Assembly: GCF_000504165.1 (NCBI RefSeq)
Contig: NZ_AYSE01000005.1
Location: 62,001 to 126,000 of the forward strand
DNA: 64,000 nt
Source: Bacillus sp. FJAT-14578
Lineage (GTDB): Bacteria; Bacillota; Bacilli; Bacillales; Bacillaceae_H
Reading direction: 5' to 3'
This document shows, piece by piece, positions 26,546 through 34,840 of this stretch (positions are counted from its first letter, which is position 1; the number at the start of each line of letters is the position of its first letter). The position numbers and the translations under genes were made by a program. Under the pieces are notes generated by a model. That model made no database searches, was not told where the DNA came from, and saw only the letters and a program-made list of their open reading frames with translations.

Positions 26546-26870
26546 ATGCTGCCTTTGTCGCTACAACAACCACGCGGCCGCGGTCTAATTCCATCTCATA
26601 TTGTTCAGCTTCCGCTTCTGATAACCCTACTGACTGCATTTTAGAACGGAGTTCGTCTCCTCGTGAACGGAATACATTGGATAATTTATCGAAGAAACCT
26701 TGCTCGCTGATTCCGACATTATTTGTATCTGTTGCATCCGTTAAGTGTTCAGAACGGTCTTTACCGTGTGCGAATAGATAAATATCATCCTTTGTGAATC
26801 CTTGACGGATAAATTGTTCAATCGTTTCTTTTGCTTGTACACCATTTTCCACTACTTTTACATTTAACAT
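26544..26870 (-). CDS. General stress protein 17M-like (YflT family)
   Basis: 108-residue small soluble protein of the 17M/YflT domain family (PF11181). Its N-terminal beta-alpha unit covers GVQAKETIEQFIRQGFTKDDIY and a C-terminal strand carries GRVVVVATK. In B. subtilis YflT is induced by heat and general stress through SigB. The biochemical role is unknown. Upstream I looked for a SigB promoter (GTTT-N14-GGGTAT) and did not find one. A strong RBS (aggagg) precedes ATG. Single gene with terminator. Confidence 0.8.
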   Translation of the reverse strand: MLNVKVVENGVQAKETIEQFIRQGFTKDDIYLFAHGKDRSEHLTDATDTNNVGISEQGFFDKLSNVFRSRGDELRSKMQSVGLSEAEAEQYEMELDRGRVVVVATKAA

Positions 26871-27010
26871 TTCACATAACCTCCTGAATGTTTATCGTAT
26901 TGTTCTTTTGTGTTATAACACGAGAATCAAGTAGAGCTGCAGCTGCAAATGTTTATCTTGGTTAATATATAGCCGGTCTGGAAGAAGACGAAACCTTTTT
27001 TTTGAAAAAG

Positions 27011-28447
27011 TTAATAGGTGGTAAATTTAAACAGCTTTTGAAAAGCGTATAGTACCCGTTTGGATGGTGTTGTCTCATCTTCATAGGAGTGAAGAGGGAG
27101 TGTGAATATTCCATCTGTATTGTTCCATAATCGCATGAAATAGTGTAAAACGTCTTGTGATACTTGGGCCTGATTGGGTGCGGTAATCTTTAAATTTGTT
27201 TCTAAATTGTAATTGTCTAAATTTCGTTCGGTAAAATTGGCGGAACCGCTAATGATGGTTGTTTCCCTTTTTCCAACTAACATCATCATTTTGGGGTGAA
27301 ACTGCTCTTTGTGGGTGTTATACCAGCGGATGGCAATCCGTTTGCCGGAATCCTCTACTAATTCGGCAGCGACCGGGCGGTTTGGCAGCCCTATTTTTTC
27401 TCGGCCAAATGCATTGGCGTTTGGGTCCAGAATAAGCCGGATATCTGCTCCCTTTTTGGAAGCTTCTACAAGACCATTAATGATTTGCCGATCTGCTAAA
27501 TAAAACATGGCAATCCAAATTTGATCTCCTGCTCTTGCCTGTTGAAGAGTCTGGAGAATATGTTTTAAAATCTTTCTCTCTGTTAATAGCTGGACGGATA
27601 TATTCCCCTGTTCTTTAGCGCCTGCCTTATATGAAGGCAATTCCGTTCCCTCTGAAAAATCTGCCACCGCTTGTTCGGATTCCAATACATCTCGTATGAT
27701 ATTCCCATTTACTTGAAAAGCTACATTGGAATGGAACCCGCTTTCATCATGCGGGTTGGCTGATGAAATAATGGTTGTTTTATCTGTAGCGATCACTTTT
27801 CGGTGGTTTGCTTTCACATTAAGCAGCTTTAAATAGGAACGGGCAGTCACCTTTGGGGCTTCTTTTGCCATTGGATTGGGAATCCATCCGTCCCCGGCTT
27901 GCCCGAACCATTGGAAGAATAGGCGCCATACACTAGAATATAAGGGGTTCGAGTCCCGAAGCTTCTCTAAGTTGGTTATGACAATTTCAATGCCATTTTG
28001 TTTTAGTTTATTGAGCTCTTTCGTAGAATGAGAGCCATATGTCGTATTAATTTCGTCTGTCAAAAAAACGATGGGCATGGAGGGGTTTTGCCTTTTTTTC
28101 TTGATGATCTGCTCGGTCAGTTGTGCTGTAATGGGAGGGTATGCGGTTCCAGAATCGGTATACGAGTTGAACAAAAACATATCCAATACGATAAATTTAT
28201 CCGCTTCTTCAATCGCTTTGGAAATTTGACCAAAAATCATACGTTCATGAATTTTTCTTTGGCCTTTTTGATAGGTTAAATCGTATAAAAATTGGATATT
28301 CTCCACACGATGAATGTCTCCTTCATATGAAGTCCCTTGAGGGAGGGGTTTGTAGCTGTGATAGATGATTGTTAAAGATAATGAGAAAATGAGTGCAATG
28401 ATAATGATGAACCTTTTTTTCTGAAATAAACGTTTTATGATGTCCAT
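27011..28447 (-). CDS. Membrane-anchored phospholipase D-like protein
   Basis: 478 residues with an N-terminal membrane anchor (about 10-30) and two PLD halves, like cardiolipin synthases and PLD nucleases. The first HKD motif is complete (H215, K217, D222 in NHRKVIATD). The second has H384 and K386 (HPKMMML) but V391 where Asp is usual, followed by the conserved SGSANFT-type motif. The active domain is expected outside the membrane. It could be a cardiolipin-synthase-like transphosphatidylase, but is not the standard ClsA layout. Single gene; RBS gggag 8 nt from ATG. Confidence 0.75.
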   Translation of the reverse strand: MDIIKRLFQKKRFIIIIALIFSLSLTIIYHSYKPLPQGTSYEGDIHRVENIQFLYDLTYQKGQRKIHERMIFGQISKAIEEADKFIVLDMFLFNSYTDSGTAYPPITAQLTEQIIKKKRQNPSMPIVFLTDEINTTYGSHSTKELNKLKQNGIEIVITNLEKLRDSNPLYSSVWRLFFQWFGQAGDGWIPNPMAKEAPKVTARSYLKLLNVKANHRKVIATDKTTIISSANPHDESGFHSNVAFQVNGNIIRDVLESEQAVADFSEGTELPSYKAGAKEQGNISVQLLTERKILKHILQTLQQARAGDQIWIAMFYLADRQIINGLVEASKKGADIRLILDPNANAFGREKIGLPNRPVAAELVEDSGKRIAIRWYNTHKEQFHPKMMMLVGKRETTIISGSANFTERNLDNYNLETNLKITAPNQAQVSQDVLHYFMRLWNNTDGIFTLPLHSYEDETTPSKRVLYAFQKLFKFTTY

Positions 28448-28534
28448 TCAATAGACTCCCTTTAAATAGATTTGCTTATTTTGATGTAAATAAAATGTCG
28501 GAAGCCCCTCATCCACACGGAGCGTAATGGGGCC

Positions 28535-28692
28535 TTTTATCCCTCATTAACGGGCAGTAAGGCATCCACTTCAAAACTTGGCGTAATCGTGGAGGTTTAA
28601 GTGGGGAATAACTGCCCGTAAAAGCCCGATAAGTTAACTAACCATTGGTGGGAGATGAAGGAAACCCCCACTAGATGGAAGTTTCCTTTATG
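28535..28692 (+). repeat. Dispersed repeat family C, copy 4 (complete long form)
   Basis: Reference copy. Outer stem cgggcagt / actgcccg encloses a hairpin (ccacttcaaa / tttaagtgg). A second hairpin follows (ccattggtgggag with cccccactagatgg), then the tail ggaagtttcctttatg. It lies between divergent PLD and gnd genes. The rest of 28448-28988 contains one weak short ORF. Confidence 0.9.
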
Positions 28693-28809
28693 TTTTTCCG
28701 CAAATGATAGCGGGTAAACCTATCCATTTAACCTTATATAGTAAGCGCTATCTATACGATTATGGGTTTCAAGTTGGATAACATCTAACTTGAAAAGGTC
28801 TTAGTCAGT

Positions 28810-28965
28810 ATGGTATTTTCAAACAAGGTAGATTTGCATTATAAGATGAAGCTTCCGCCAGGATATCTTGATAATAAGATAAATAGTGAAGTCGACCAGG
28901 TTCTTAAAGGCGTTTATTCTACTATGGTGAAGCAGCATTTTTACTGCCTGATAGAGCGGAATTAA
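28810..28965 (+). CDS. Possible 51-residue ORF upstream of gnd
   Basis: ATG 28810 to TAA 28965, 23 nt before gnd. The predicted peptide is mixed charged/hydrophobic with no recognised family. A gaaaagg sequence lies about 12 nt upstream, which is too far for a good RBS. It may be chance or a degraded gene. Confidence 0.2.
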   Translation: MVFSNKVDLHYKMKLPPGYLDNKINSEVDQVLKGVYSTMVKQHFYCLIERN

Positions 28966-28988
28966 AATGAAGAAGGGAAGAGGTTAGT

Positions 28989-30404
28989 ATGTCAAAACAG
29001 CAAATTGGTGTTATTGGTTTAGCCGTTATGGGTAAAAACCTTGCATTGAATATTGAAAGCAGAGGATACTCAGTTTCGGTATATAATCGTTCTGCCGATA
29101 AAACGGAAGAGTTTTTGAAAAATGAAGCAGAAGGAAAAAACTTTAAAGGTACATACAGTATTGAAGAATTTGTAAATTCACTTGAAGTACCGCGCAAAAT
29201 TTTATTAATGGTAAAAGCAGGCGGTCCGACAGACGCTACAATCGACGCATTAAAGCCACATCTCGAAAAAGGCGACATTATCATTGATGGCGGTAATACA
29301 TTCTTCCAAGATACGATCAGACGCAACAAAGAGTTAGAAGAAGCAGGGCTTCATTTTATCGGTACAGGTGTTTCAGGTGGAGAAGAGGGAGCATTAAAGG
29401 GTCCTTCCATTATGCCTGGAGGACAAAAAGAGGCCTATGAACTCGTAGAACCAATTTTAAAGGCTATTTCTGCTAAAGTTGACGAAGAGCCTTGCTGCAC
29501 ATACATTGGCCCTAACGGTGCCGGCCATTACGTTAAAATGGTACATAACGGTATTGAGTATGGTGACATGCAATTAATTTCCGAAGCTTATTTCATTATG
29601 AAGCATGTAATAGGTTTAAGTGCCGAAGAACTTCATGAAGTATTTGCAGAGTGGAACAAAGGTGAATTGGACAGCTATTTAATTGAGATTACAGCTGATA
29701 TTTTCACAAAGGTGGATGAAGAAACAGGGAAACCGCTTGTAGACGTCATTTTAGATACGGCAGGCCAGAAGGGAACAGGCAAATGGACAAGCCAAAGTGC
29801 CCTGGATTTAGGTGTCCCTCTACCAATCATCACAGAATCTGTATTTGCCCGTTTTATTTCTGCGATGAAAGAAGAACGTGTCAAAGCAAGTAAAATGTTG
29901 GCAGGCCCTGAAGTAAAGGCCTTTGAAGGAAATAAAGAAGAATTGATCGAAGCTGTAAGAAAAGCTTTATATATGAGTAAAATTTGTTCATATGCTCAAG
30001 GATTCGCTCAAATGCGCGCTGCTTCAGAAGAATATGATTGGAACCTTAAATACGGTGAAATCGCTATGATTTTCCGCGGGGGCTGCATCATTCGTGCACA
30101 ATTCCTTCAAAAAATTAAAGAGGCATATGACCGCGAAGCAGGCTTAGCGAACTTATTATTAGATCCATACTTTAAAGATATTGTAGAAAACTATCAATCA
30201 GCACTTCGTCAAGTATTGTCTATCGCCATTGAACGAGGTATTCCAGTACCATCTTTCTCCAGCGCTTTGGCGTATTATGACAGCTATCGTACAGAGACAT
30301 TGCCGGCTAATCTTCTACAGGCTCAGCGTGACTACTTTGGAGCTCATACGTATCAGCGTGTAGATAAAGAAGGTATCTTCCATACGGAATGGTTTTCAAA
30401 ATAA
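28989..30404 (+). CDS. gndA: 6-phosphogluconate dehydrogenase (NADP+, decarboxylating)
   Basis: 471-residue enzyme of the oxidative pentose phosphate pathway: 6-phosphogluconate to ribulose 5-phosphate, CO2 and NADPH. The N-terminal Rossmann motif [12 protein letters not shown] is followed by [31 protein letters not shown] is the substrate loop, with catalytic Lys and Glu in [15 protein letters not shown], and the C-terminal all-helical domain ends with the arginine-containing tail. Length matches NADP-type GndA (about 469). It faces zwf, which encodes the preceding pathway step, but the two are convergent and separately terminated. Confidence 0.95.
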   Translation: MSKQQIGVIGLAVMGKNLALNIESRGYSVSVYNRSADKTEEFLKNEAEGKNFKGTYSIEEFVNSLEVPRKILLMVKAGGPTDATIDALKPHLEKGDIIIDGGNTFFQDTIRRNKELEEAGLHFIGTGVSGGEEGALKGPSIMPGGQKEAYELVEPILKAISAKVDEEPCCTYIGPNGAGHYVKMVHNGIEYGDMQLISEAYFIMKHVIGLSAEELHEVFAEWNKGELDSYLIEITADIFTKVDEETGKPLVDVILDTAGQKGTGKWTSQSALDLGVPLPIITESVFARFISAMKEERVKASKMLAGPEVKAFEGNKEELIEAVRKALYMSKICSYAQGFAQMRAASEEYDWNLKYGEIAMIFRGGCIIRAQFLQKIKEAYDREAGLANLLLDPYFKDIVENYQSALRQVLSIAIERGIPVPSFSSALAYYDSYRTETLPANLLQAQRDYFGAHTYQRVDKEGIFHTEWFSK

Positions 30405-30406
30405 AA

Positions 30407-30450
30407 CGAAAAAAGAAGGATTCCTGTTTAGGAATCCTTCTTTTTTCGCG
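30407..30450 (+). terminator. Terminator of gnd
   Basis: cgaaaaaagaaggattcc pairs perfectly with ggaatccttcttttttcg around a 6-nt loop. Confidence 0.9.
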
Positions 30451-30532
30451 TTTAAGTAAACAATTCGTTTAAACAGCCAGATTCAGGCCTCTGCAGCGTT
30501 ATGAACGCAGCGATGAGGAAATTTGTTTGCTG

Positions 30533-32035
30533 TTATTTAGAACCTGTATCGGGGTTTGTCCCAATAGCCCACCAATGCAGGCCGTCTTTCGCCAATAAAG
30601 CATCAGATTCTTTTGGCCCCGTTGATCCGGATTCATAGTTAGGGAAATTTTCCGACTTTTTGTTTGTCCATGCTTTTGAAATCGTATCGACAAACTTCCA
30701 TGATAAGGCTACTTCATCCCAATGGGTAAAGTTTGTTGCATCACCGCGCATGCAGTCATATAAAAGGCGTTCATATGCTTCTGGTGTATTCATTTTATCG
30801 CCACAGTTATTGCAGTAATCTAATTTAATTGGAGTGGATGTTGTACCGCCGTCTCCTTTTTGCGCATTAAGGTGAAGGGTAATGCCTTCTTCCGGTTGAA
30901 TATGAATCACCAGCAAATTCGGGTGGATGGTTTTGTCTTTCTCGACATATAGATTCATTGGCAAATCTTTAAATTGAACAACAATTTCAGTTGATTTTTC
31001 GGTCATGCGTTTACCGGTACGAATGTAGAAAGGAACGCCCGCCCATCTAAAGTTATCAATCATCAATTTACCTGATACGAATGTTTCTGTATTAGACTCA
31101 GAGTCTACCGAACTTTCCTCGCGATAAGCCGTCACTTCCTGCTCATCAACGATTCCGCGGCCGTATTGCCCGCGGACGAAATAGTCCGCTACTTGGTCCT
31201 CGGTCATCGTGCGTAAAGCGCGAAGAACCTTTACTTTTTCGCTTCTAATTTCTTCTGTCGTTAATTTAATTGGCGGCTCCATTGCAAGCAGGGCTACCAT
31301 TTGAAGCATATGGTTTTGAACCATATCACGCAGGGCGCCTGATGATTCGTAATAGCGTCCGCGGTCTTCTACACCGAGTGTTTCGCTTGATGTAATCTGA
31401 ATATTAGAGATATATTGATTGTTCCAGAGAGATTCAAATATTGGGTTCGCGAAACGGATCACTTCGATGTTTTGAACCATCTCTTTTCCAAGGTAATGAT
31501 CAATACGGTAAATTTGGTCTTCCGTAAATACATGGCGAATTTGATCGTTTAAAGCTTTAGCAGATTCAAAGTCATGTCCAAATGGCTTTTCGATGACTAA
31601 TCTGCTCCACCCTTCTGTGGATGTCAGGCCTTCTGATTTCAAATTGGCACCGATTGTACCAAAAAATTCAGGAGCCATCGCTAAGTAGAAAATGCGATTG
31701 CCTTCTGTATGATATTCTTCATCAAGATTACCAAGCAAGCCTTTAAGCTCTTGGTAAGAAGCAATATTGGTGACATCAAATGGATGATAATAAAAATGGG
31801 AGGCAAAAGTCTCCGCACTGACGGATCCCTCTTTTAAATTATTGATGGAACTTTTTACATTCTCACGAAAATCTTCATTGGATAAGGGCCTTCTGGCTAC
31901 CCCTACTACCGCGAAGTCCTCGGATAGTTTGCCGCTTCGATATAACCGAAAGATAGAGGGGAACAGCTTGCGCTTTGCCAGGTCGCCTGTTGCACCGAAA
32001 ATAACGATAATGGATTTTGGATTGTTCGTTGTCAT
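30533..32035 (-). CDS. zwf: Glucose-6-phosphate 1-dehydrogenase
   Basis: About 500 residues; oxidises glucose 6-phosphate to 6-phosphogluconolactone with NADP+, the first step of the pentose phosphate pathway. It has the N-terminal coenzyme motif GATGDLAKRKLFPS, the active-site signature RIDHYLGKE with the catalytic His, and the FVSGKLMIDNFRW substrate region. ATG 32035 is chosen because its alignment with B. subtilis Zwf (489 aa) begins there; a GTG at 32053 is an alternative. The C-terminus is about 10 residues longer than B. subtilis. A good promoter lies 68 nt upstream. Confidence 0.93.
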   Translation of the reverse strand: MTTNNPKSIIVIFGATGDLAKRKLFPSIFRLYRSGKLSEDFAVVGVARRPLSNEDFRENVKSSINNLKEGSVSAETFASHFYYHPFDVTNIASYQELKGLLGNLDEEYHTEGNRIFYLAMAPEFFGTIGANLKSEGLTSTEGWSRLVIEKPFGHDFESAKALNDQIRHVFTEDQIYRIDHYLGKEMVQNIEVIRFANPIFESLWNNQYISNIQITSSETLGVEDRGRYYESSGALRDMVQNHMLQMVALLAMEPPIKLTTEEIRSEKVKVLRALRTMTEDQVADYFVRGQYGRGIVDEQEVTAYREESSVDSESNTETFVSGKLMIDNFRWAGVPFYIRTGKRMTEKSTEIVVQFKDLPMNLYVEKDKTIHPNLLVIHIQPEEGITLHLNAQKGDGGTTSTPIKLDYCNNCGDKMNTPEAYERLLYDCMRGDATNFTHWDEVALSWKFVDTISKAWTNKKSENFPNYESGSTGPKESDALLAKDGLHWWAIGTNPDTGSK

Positions 32036-32102
32036 CACTTCAAAGAACCTCACTTTATTCTAAATGCGTTCAATCTTATTATGTATCCTATTCAGTTATA
32101 AA

Positions 32103-32131
32103 ATTGTATCTGTTTTGGCGGGTTAAAGCAA
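32103..32131 (-). promoter_or_regulatory. Candidate sigma-A promoter of zwf
   Basis: On the minus strand TTGCTT (32131-32126), 17-nt spacer, TACAAT (32108-32103). The remainder of 32132-32369 shows no gene. Confidence 0.5.
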
Positions 32132-32369
32132 ATATTTAGTCATTTTTTTATCTTAATCCATTCAAATAGAAGGACGTATTGGGTATTTGTGTGATACCGT
32201 TTTCATTTTTTGAAAAAATATGTCAGAATAACAAAAAAGTTTTCCGTCAATCGAGGAGTTTAAAGGATACTTAAAAGTCTAATTAGGCTAAGCGTTAAAT
32301 CAAATCTTTTTGCTTGTTAATTCGAGGCGCGGTTATGCAAGGAAATCATAAAGAAAAAGTTATATAAAA

Positions 32370-32411
32370 CAGGTGCCTTGAATGTTTCATGTGAAACATT
32401 CAAGGCACCTG
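32370..32411. terminator. 42-bp palindrome at the end of the staygreen gene, containing a parS-like site
   Basis: Twenty-base perfect arms (32370-32389 and 32392-32411). On the minus strand it lies 6 nt after the staygreen stop and is followed by TTTTA, so it can act as a terminator. Its core is the parS-like 16-mer annotated separately. Confidence 0.6.
32383..32398. promoter_or_regulatory. parS-like Spo0J/ParB binding site
   Basis: tgtttcatgtgaaaca differs from the parS core TGTTTCACGTGAAACA at one central base. B. subtilis parS sites tolerate such changes and cluster in the origin-proximal part of the chromosome, where the equivalent ywd genes lie. Confidence 0.6.
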
Positions 32412-32417
32412 CTCCCA

Positions 32418-32870
32418 TTAAACCAATCGATACTGTGAAAGAGTCCCAAATGGTTCGACCATATTTAAGTCTGGATAAAAAGAATCAAAATAAACAAGAA
32501 CCGGACAATAATCTAAAGAGGGATGACATGCAAAGAACGCTGCATCTCCATAACGAATAGCTTGTAAGGCAAGGGGAAGCTCTTTTTTGAAAATCTGGTA
32601 ACGCAATTTTGCCATTTGGTAATCATCACATCCACCAACATAACAATACACATGAAAAACATCGCGGCATTGATGAAATTTAAACTCCGCTAATACTTCA
32701 TCCCGAATAGGCCCTATTTTGTCATAGGCATATTCTAAGGCGATCGTTAAAAACAACTCGGCCGTCATATCTGAATGGGTAAGGGTGTATTTTCTTCCTA
32801 TTACAGGTTGGGTTGGGGTCACGCCAATGCGATATTCTATTTGCAGCTTGTCGGGATTTAACTTTTTCAT
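32418..32870 (-). CDS. Staygreen-family protein (chlorophyll magnesium-dechelatase homologue)
   Basis: 150-residue single-domain protein matching the staygreen family (PF12638): KLNPDKLQIEYRIGVTPTQP, then KYTLTHSDMTAELFLTIA, RDEVLAEF, and PLALQAIRYGDAAFF. In plants SGR removes Mg from chlorophyll a; bacterial relatives occur in non-photosynthetic species, where the natural substrate is unknown. ATG 32870 is chosen because it is 7 nt from aaggaggg, while an ATG two codons earlier touches the RBS. It is a single gene ending in the parS-like palindrome. No tetrapyrrole gene is adjacent; hemQ lies about 3 kb away. Confidence 0.82.
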   Translation of the reverse strand: MKKLNPDKLQIEYRIGVTPTQPVIGRKYTLTHSDMTAELFLTIALEYAYDKIGPIRDEVLAEFKFHQCRDVFHVYCYVGGCDDYQMAKLRYQIFKKELPLALQAIRYGDAAFFACHPSLDYCPVLVYFDSFYPDLNMVEPFGTLSQYRLV

Positions 32871-32960
32871 CTCCATCCCTCCTTATGCAATATCCACTCT
32901 TTACATCTTATACGGAAGGGAAGGGGAACATGAGTTGAAATTTCATGCGGTATGCTTTTT

Positions 32961-33013
32961 ATGAAGGAAAATCCCATTAGTGAGAATCTCACTGCCTGTT
33001 CATGCAGGATAAA
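32961..33013 (-). repeat. Dispersed repeat family C, copy 5 (degenerate short form)
   Basis: Reverse orientation: atgaaggaaaatcccattag through actgcctgttcatgcagga, upstream of ung. Arms have diverged together (cctg...cagg instead of cccg...cggg). Confidence 0.65.
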
Positions 33014-33091
33014 GGAAATCAGTTGATTCAAGATCATGAAATAAGGTAGGCTAATGATAAAAGAAAATGCCTTTAGGAAGGTGGTATACAG

Positions 33092-33766
33092 GTGGCCATT
33101 TTAACAAATGATTGGGCTTCTTTATTGGAAGACCAATTTCAGCAGCCTTACTATATGGAACTAAAGAAATTCTTGGTGGAGGAATATAATACGAAGACGG
33201 TTTTTCCTGACAAACAGGATATATTTAACGCTTTGCATTTAACGGGCTATTGTGACACAAAGGTAGTAATCTTGGGACAAGACCCTTATCATGGACCCGG
33301 GCAAGCGCACGGTTTAAGCTTTTCGGTAAAGCCGGGTGTTAAAACGCCTCCATCCCTTGTCAATATATATAAAGAGCTCTCAACAGATGTAGGATGTTTT
33401 ATACCCAATAATGGATATTTAGTGAAGTGGGCAGAGCAGGGGGTTCTTTTATTGAATACAGTTTTAACCGTAAGGAAAGGCGAAGCGAATTCCCATAAAG
33501 GAAAAGGATGGGAGACCTTTACAGACCGGGTTATTGAACTGCTCGCTAACCGTGAGGAACCGATGGTATTTTTGTTATGGGGAAAACACGCTCAAGAAAA
33601 GAAGAAGCTGATTCACGCCCATCACCATTATATCCTGGAAAGTCCACATCCCAGCCCTTTTTCAGCTAATCGGGGATTCTTTGGCAGCCGTCCTTTTTCA
33701 AAGACAAATCAATTTTTAACAGATCATGGCCAAGCCCCTATCGATTGGCAAATTGAAAACATATAA
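33092..33766 (+). CDS. ung: Uracil-DNA glycosylase (family 1)
   Basis: 224-residue base-excision repair enzyme that removes uracil from DNA. The water-activating motif [14 protein letters not shown] carries catalytic D64; the DNA-intercalating loop [14 protein letters not shown] carries H186; the uracil pocket Asn is in LLLNTVLTV. Length equals B. subtilis Ung (225). The GTG start has RBS aggaagg about 10 nt upstream. In B. subtilis ung also sits just before the ywdI-ywdK-gerQ group. Confidence 0.95.
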   Translation: MAILTNDWASLLEDQFQQPYYMELKKFLVEEYNTKTVFPDKQDIFNALHLTGYCDTKVVILGQDPYHGPGQAHGLSFSVKPGVKTPPSLVNIYKELSTDVGCFIPNNGYLVKWAEQGVLLLNTVLTVRKGEANSHKGKGWETFTDRVIELLANREEPMVFLLWGKHAQEKKKLIHAHHHYILESPHPSPFSANRGFFGSRPFSKTNQFLTDHGQAPIDWQIENI

Positions 33767-33771
33767 CTCCA

Positions 33772-33895
33772 TTTACCCGGCATTAACGGGTAGGAAAAAT
33801 GCCCTGATTTCAATTATGTTGGAATGGAAGGGCTTTATCAAGGGAATCTTCCATTTTCTTGATAAAGCCGGGTCTCATTGAATGCAGAATAAAGG
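33772..33895. repeat. Dispersed repeat family C, copy 6 (composite, degenerate) with a hairpin
   Basis: Left end acccggcattaacgggtagg starts 6 nt after the ung stop; right end resembles the reverse-oriented terminus (gggtctcattgaatgcagaa). Between them ggctttatcaag (33831-33842) pairs with cttgataaagcc (33858-33869), a likely ung terminator without a strong T tract. Confidence 0.45.
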
Positions 33896-33990
33896 AGAAA
33901 CGATAGAAGGTCCATTCGGCTTCTGTTAAAATAAGAAGGGCTGAATATACAAAGGCAAAGGGCAGGGGGAAACGGAGAAGCATCACTCAT

Positions 33991-34086
33991 TTGAGTATTG
34001 CATTTGTCACATATGCATTAGGAACTGTCACGGCTTTTATTATAGAAGGAAAGTTTTCAGAAATAGAAAAAGGAGGGGGATTATGA
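33991..34086 (+). CDS. Possible short hydrophobic ORF overlapping ywdI by ATGA
   Basis: From TTG 33991 the frame encodes 31 residues with one hydrophobic segment (SIAFVTYALGTVTAFII) and stops with TGA at 34084-34086, overlapping the ywdI ATG as ATGA. No ATG start exists, though the frame is open further upstream. It may be a small membrane peptide or chance. Confidence 0.25.
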   Translation: MSIAFVTYALGTVTAFIIEGKFSEIEKGGGL

Positions 34087-34373
34087 ATATCTCCATGATG
34101 CAACTTTTAAATAAGATGAATGATGAAGTATATGAAGCCATACAGGAAGCTTCAACCCAGCAGGAGCGCTGTGTTCGTGATCGGCTCGCCGCTATCAAAG
34201 CGCTTTGTGAGTTAGCGATGGATCAGCAGGGAAACTCTCCGGTCATTTCTTCGACGCCTGCTGCTTTTGTTGAAAATAAGCCGATAATAGTATCTTCTCA
34301 AGTTTCCGGCAACATGACAAAATCAACGGTGATATCGGATGGAGCGAACGGCGACAGCCTGTTTGACTTTTAA
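34083..34373 (+). CDS. ywdI: YwdI family protein (DUF5327)
   Basis: 96-residue protein of unknown function, conserved in Bacillaceae between ung and ywdK. The N-terminal half is a helical, charged segment (MNDEVYEAIQEASTQQERCVRDRL). The middle is low in order, and the C-terminus ends in the family signature GANGDSLFDF. RBS aaggaggggg lies 5-8 nt before ATG. It lies 60 nt before ywdK and is probably cotranscribed. Confidence 0.8.
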   Translation: MNISMMQLLNKMNDEVYEAIQEASTQQERCVRDRLAAIKALCELAMDQQGNSPVISSTPAAFVENKPIIVSSQVSGNMTKSTVISDGANGDSLFDF

Positions 34374-34433
34374 GGTCATACGAAATATTGAAAATGATGG
34401 TTCATGCACCATTTTAGAAAAGAGGAGAAAATG

Positions 34434-34805
34434 ATGAAAATCTTTTTGATTTTAGGAGCAGTTAACGCGATGTTGGCGGTGGCGGTGGGGGCGTTTGGAG
34501 CACATGGGTTGGAAGGGAAAATTTCGGATAAATATTTGGAGGTATGGAAAACTGGTGTGACCTATCAGATGTTCCATGCAACAGGTTTGTTCGTTGTCGC
34601 CTTTTTGGCCAGCCGTTTTCCTCAGTCCTCTCTTATTAACGCTTCGGGATGGGCTATGTTTATAGGAATTATTTTATTTTCTGGAAGTTTATATGTTTTA
34701 AGTACATCCGGTATAAAAGTGTTGGGTGCCATTACACCGTTTGGGGGAGTCGCTTTTATCATCGCGTGGATTTTACTGGTGATTGCCGCGGTTAAATTGC
34801 TATAA
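34434..34805 (+). CDS. ywdK: DUF423 membrane protein YwdK
   Basis: 123-residue integral membrane protein with four hydrophobic segments (about 3-23, 43-60, 66-86, 94-118), matching the DUF423 family and the length of B. subtilis YwdK. The motif VGAFGAHGLEGKIS near 16-29 is the family hallmark. Function unknown. Of two ATGs, 34434 aligns with the B. subtilis start and has better spacing from aggag; a longer frame to 34404 is rejected. It ends in a terminator shared with convergent gerQ. Confidence 0.88.
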   Translation: MKIFLILGAVNAMLAVAVGAFGAHGLEGKISDKYLEVWKTGVTYQMFHATGLFVVAFLASRFPQSSLINASGWAMFIGIILFSGSLYVLSTSGIKVLGAITPFGGVAFIIAWILLVIAAVKLL

Positions 34806-34811
34806 ATAAAG

Positions 34812-34840
34812 AAAAAGGAGTGCAAAACGCACTCCTTTTA
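34812..34840. terminator. Bidirectional terminator ywdK / gerQ
   Basis: aaaaaggagtgc and gcactcctttt flank a 5-6 nt loop; it overlaps the end of gerQ. Confidence 0.9.

Noticed and set aside
26871..27010. SigB promoter for the YflT-like stress gene
   Set aside because: No GTTT/GGGTAT pair with correct spacing was found on the minus strand.
28740..28753. cre-like sequence (agtaagcgctatct) upstream of gnd
   Set aside because: It misses the first conserved T of the consensus and lies about 240 nt from the gene; too weak to call.
32378..32560. 60-residue plus-strand ORF starting in the parS-like palindrome
   Set aside because: It is antisense to the staygreen gene, which has clear family similarity.
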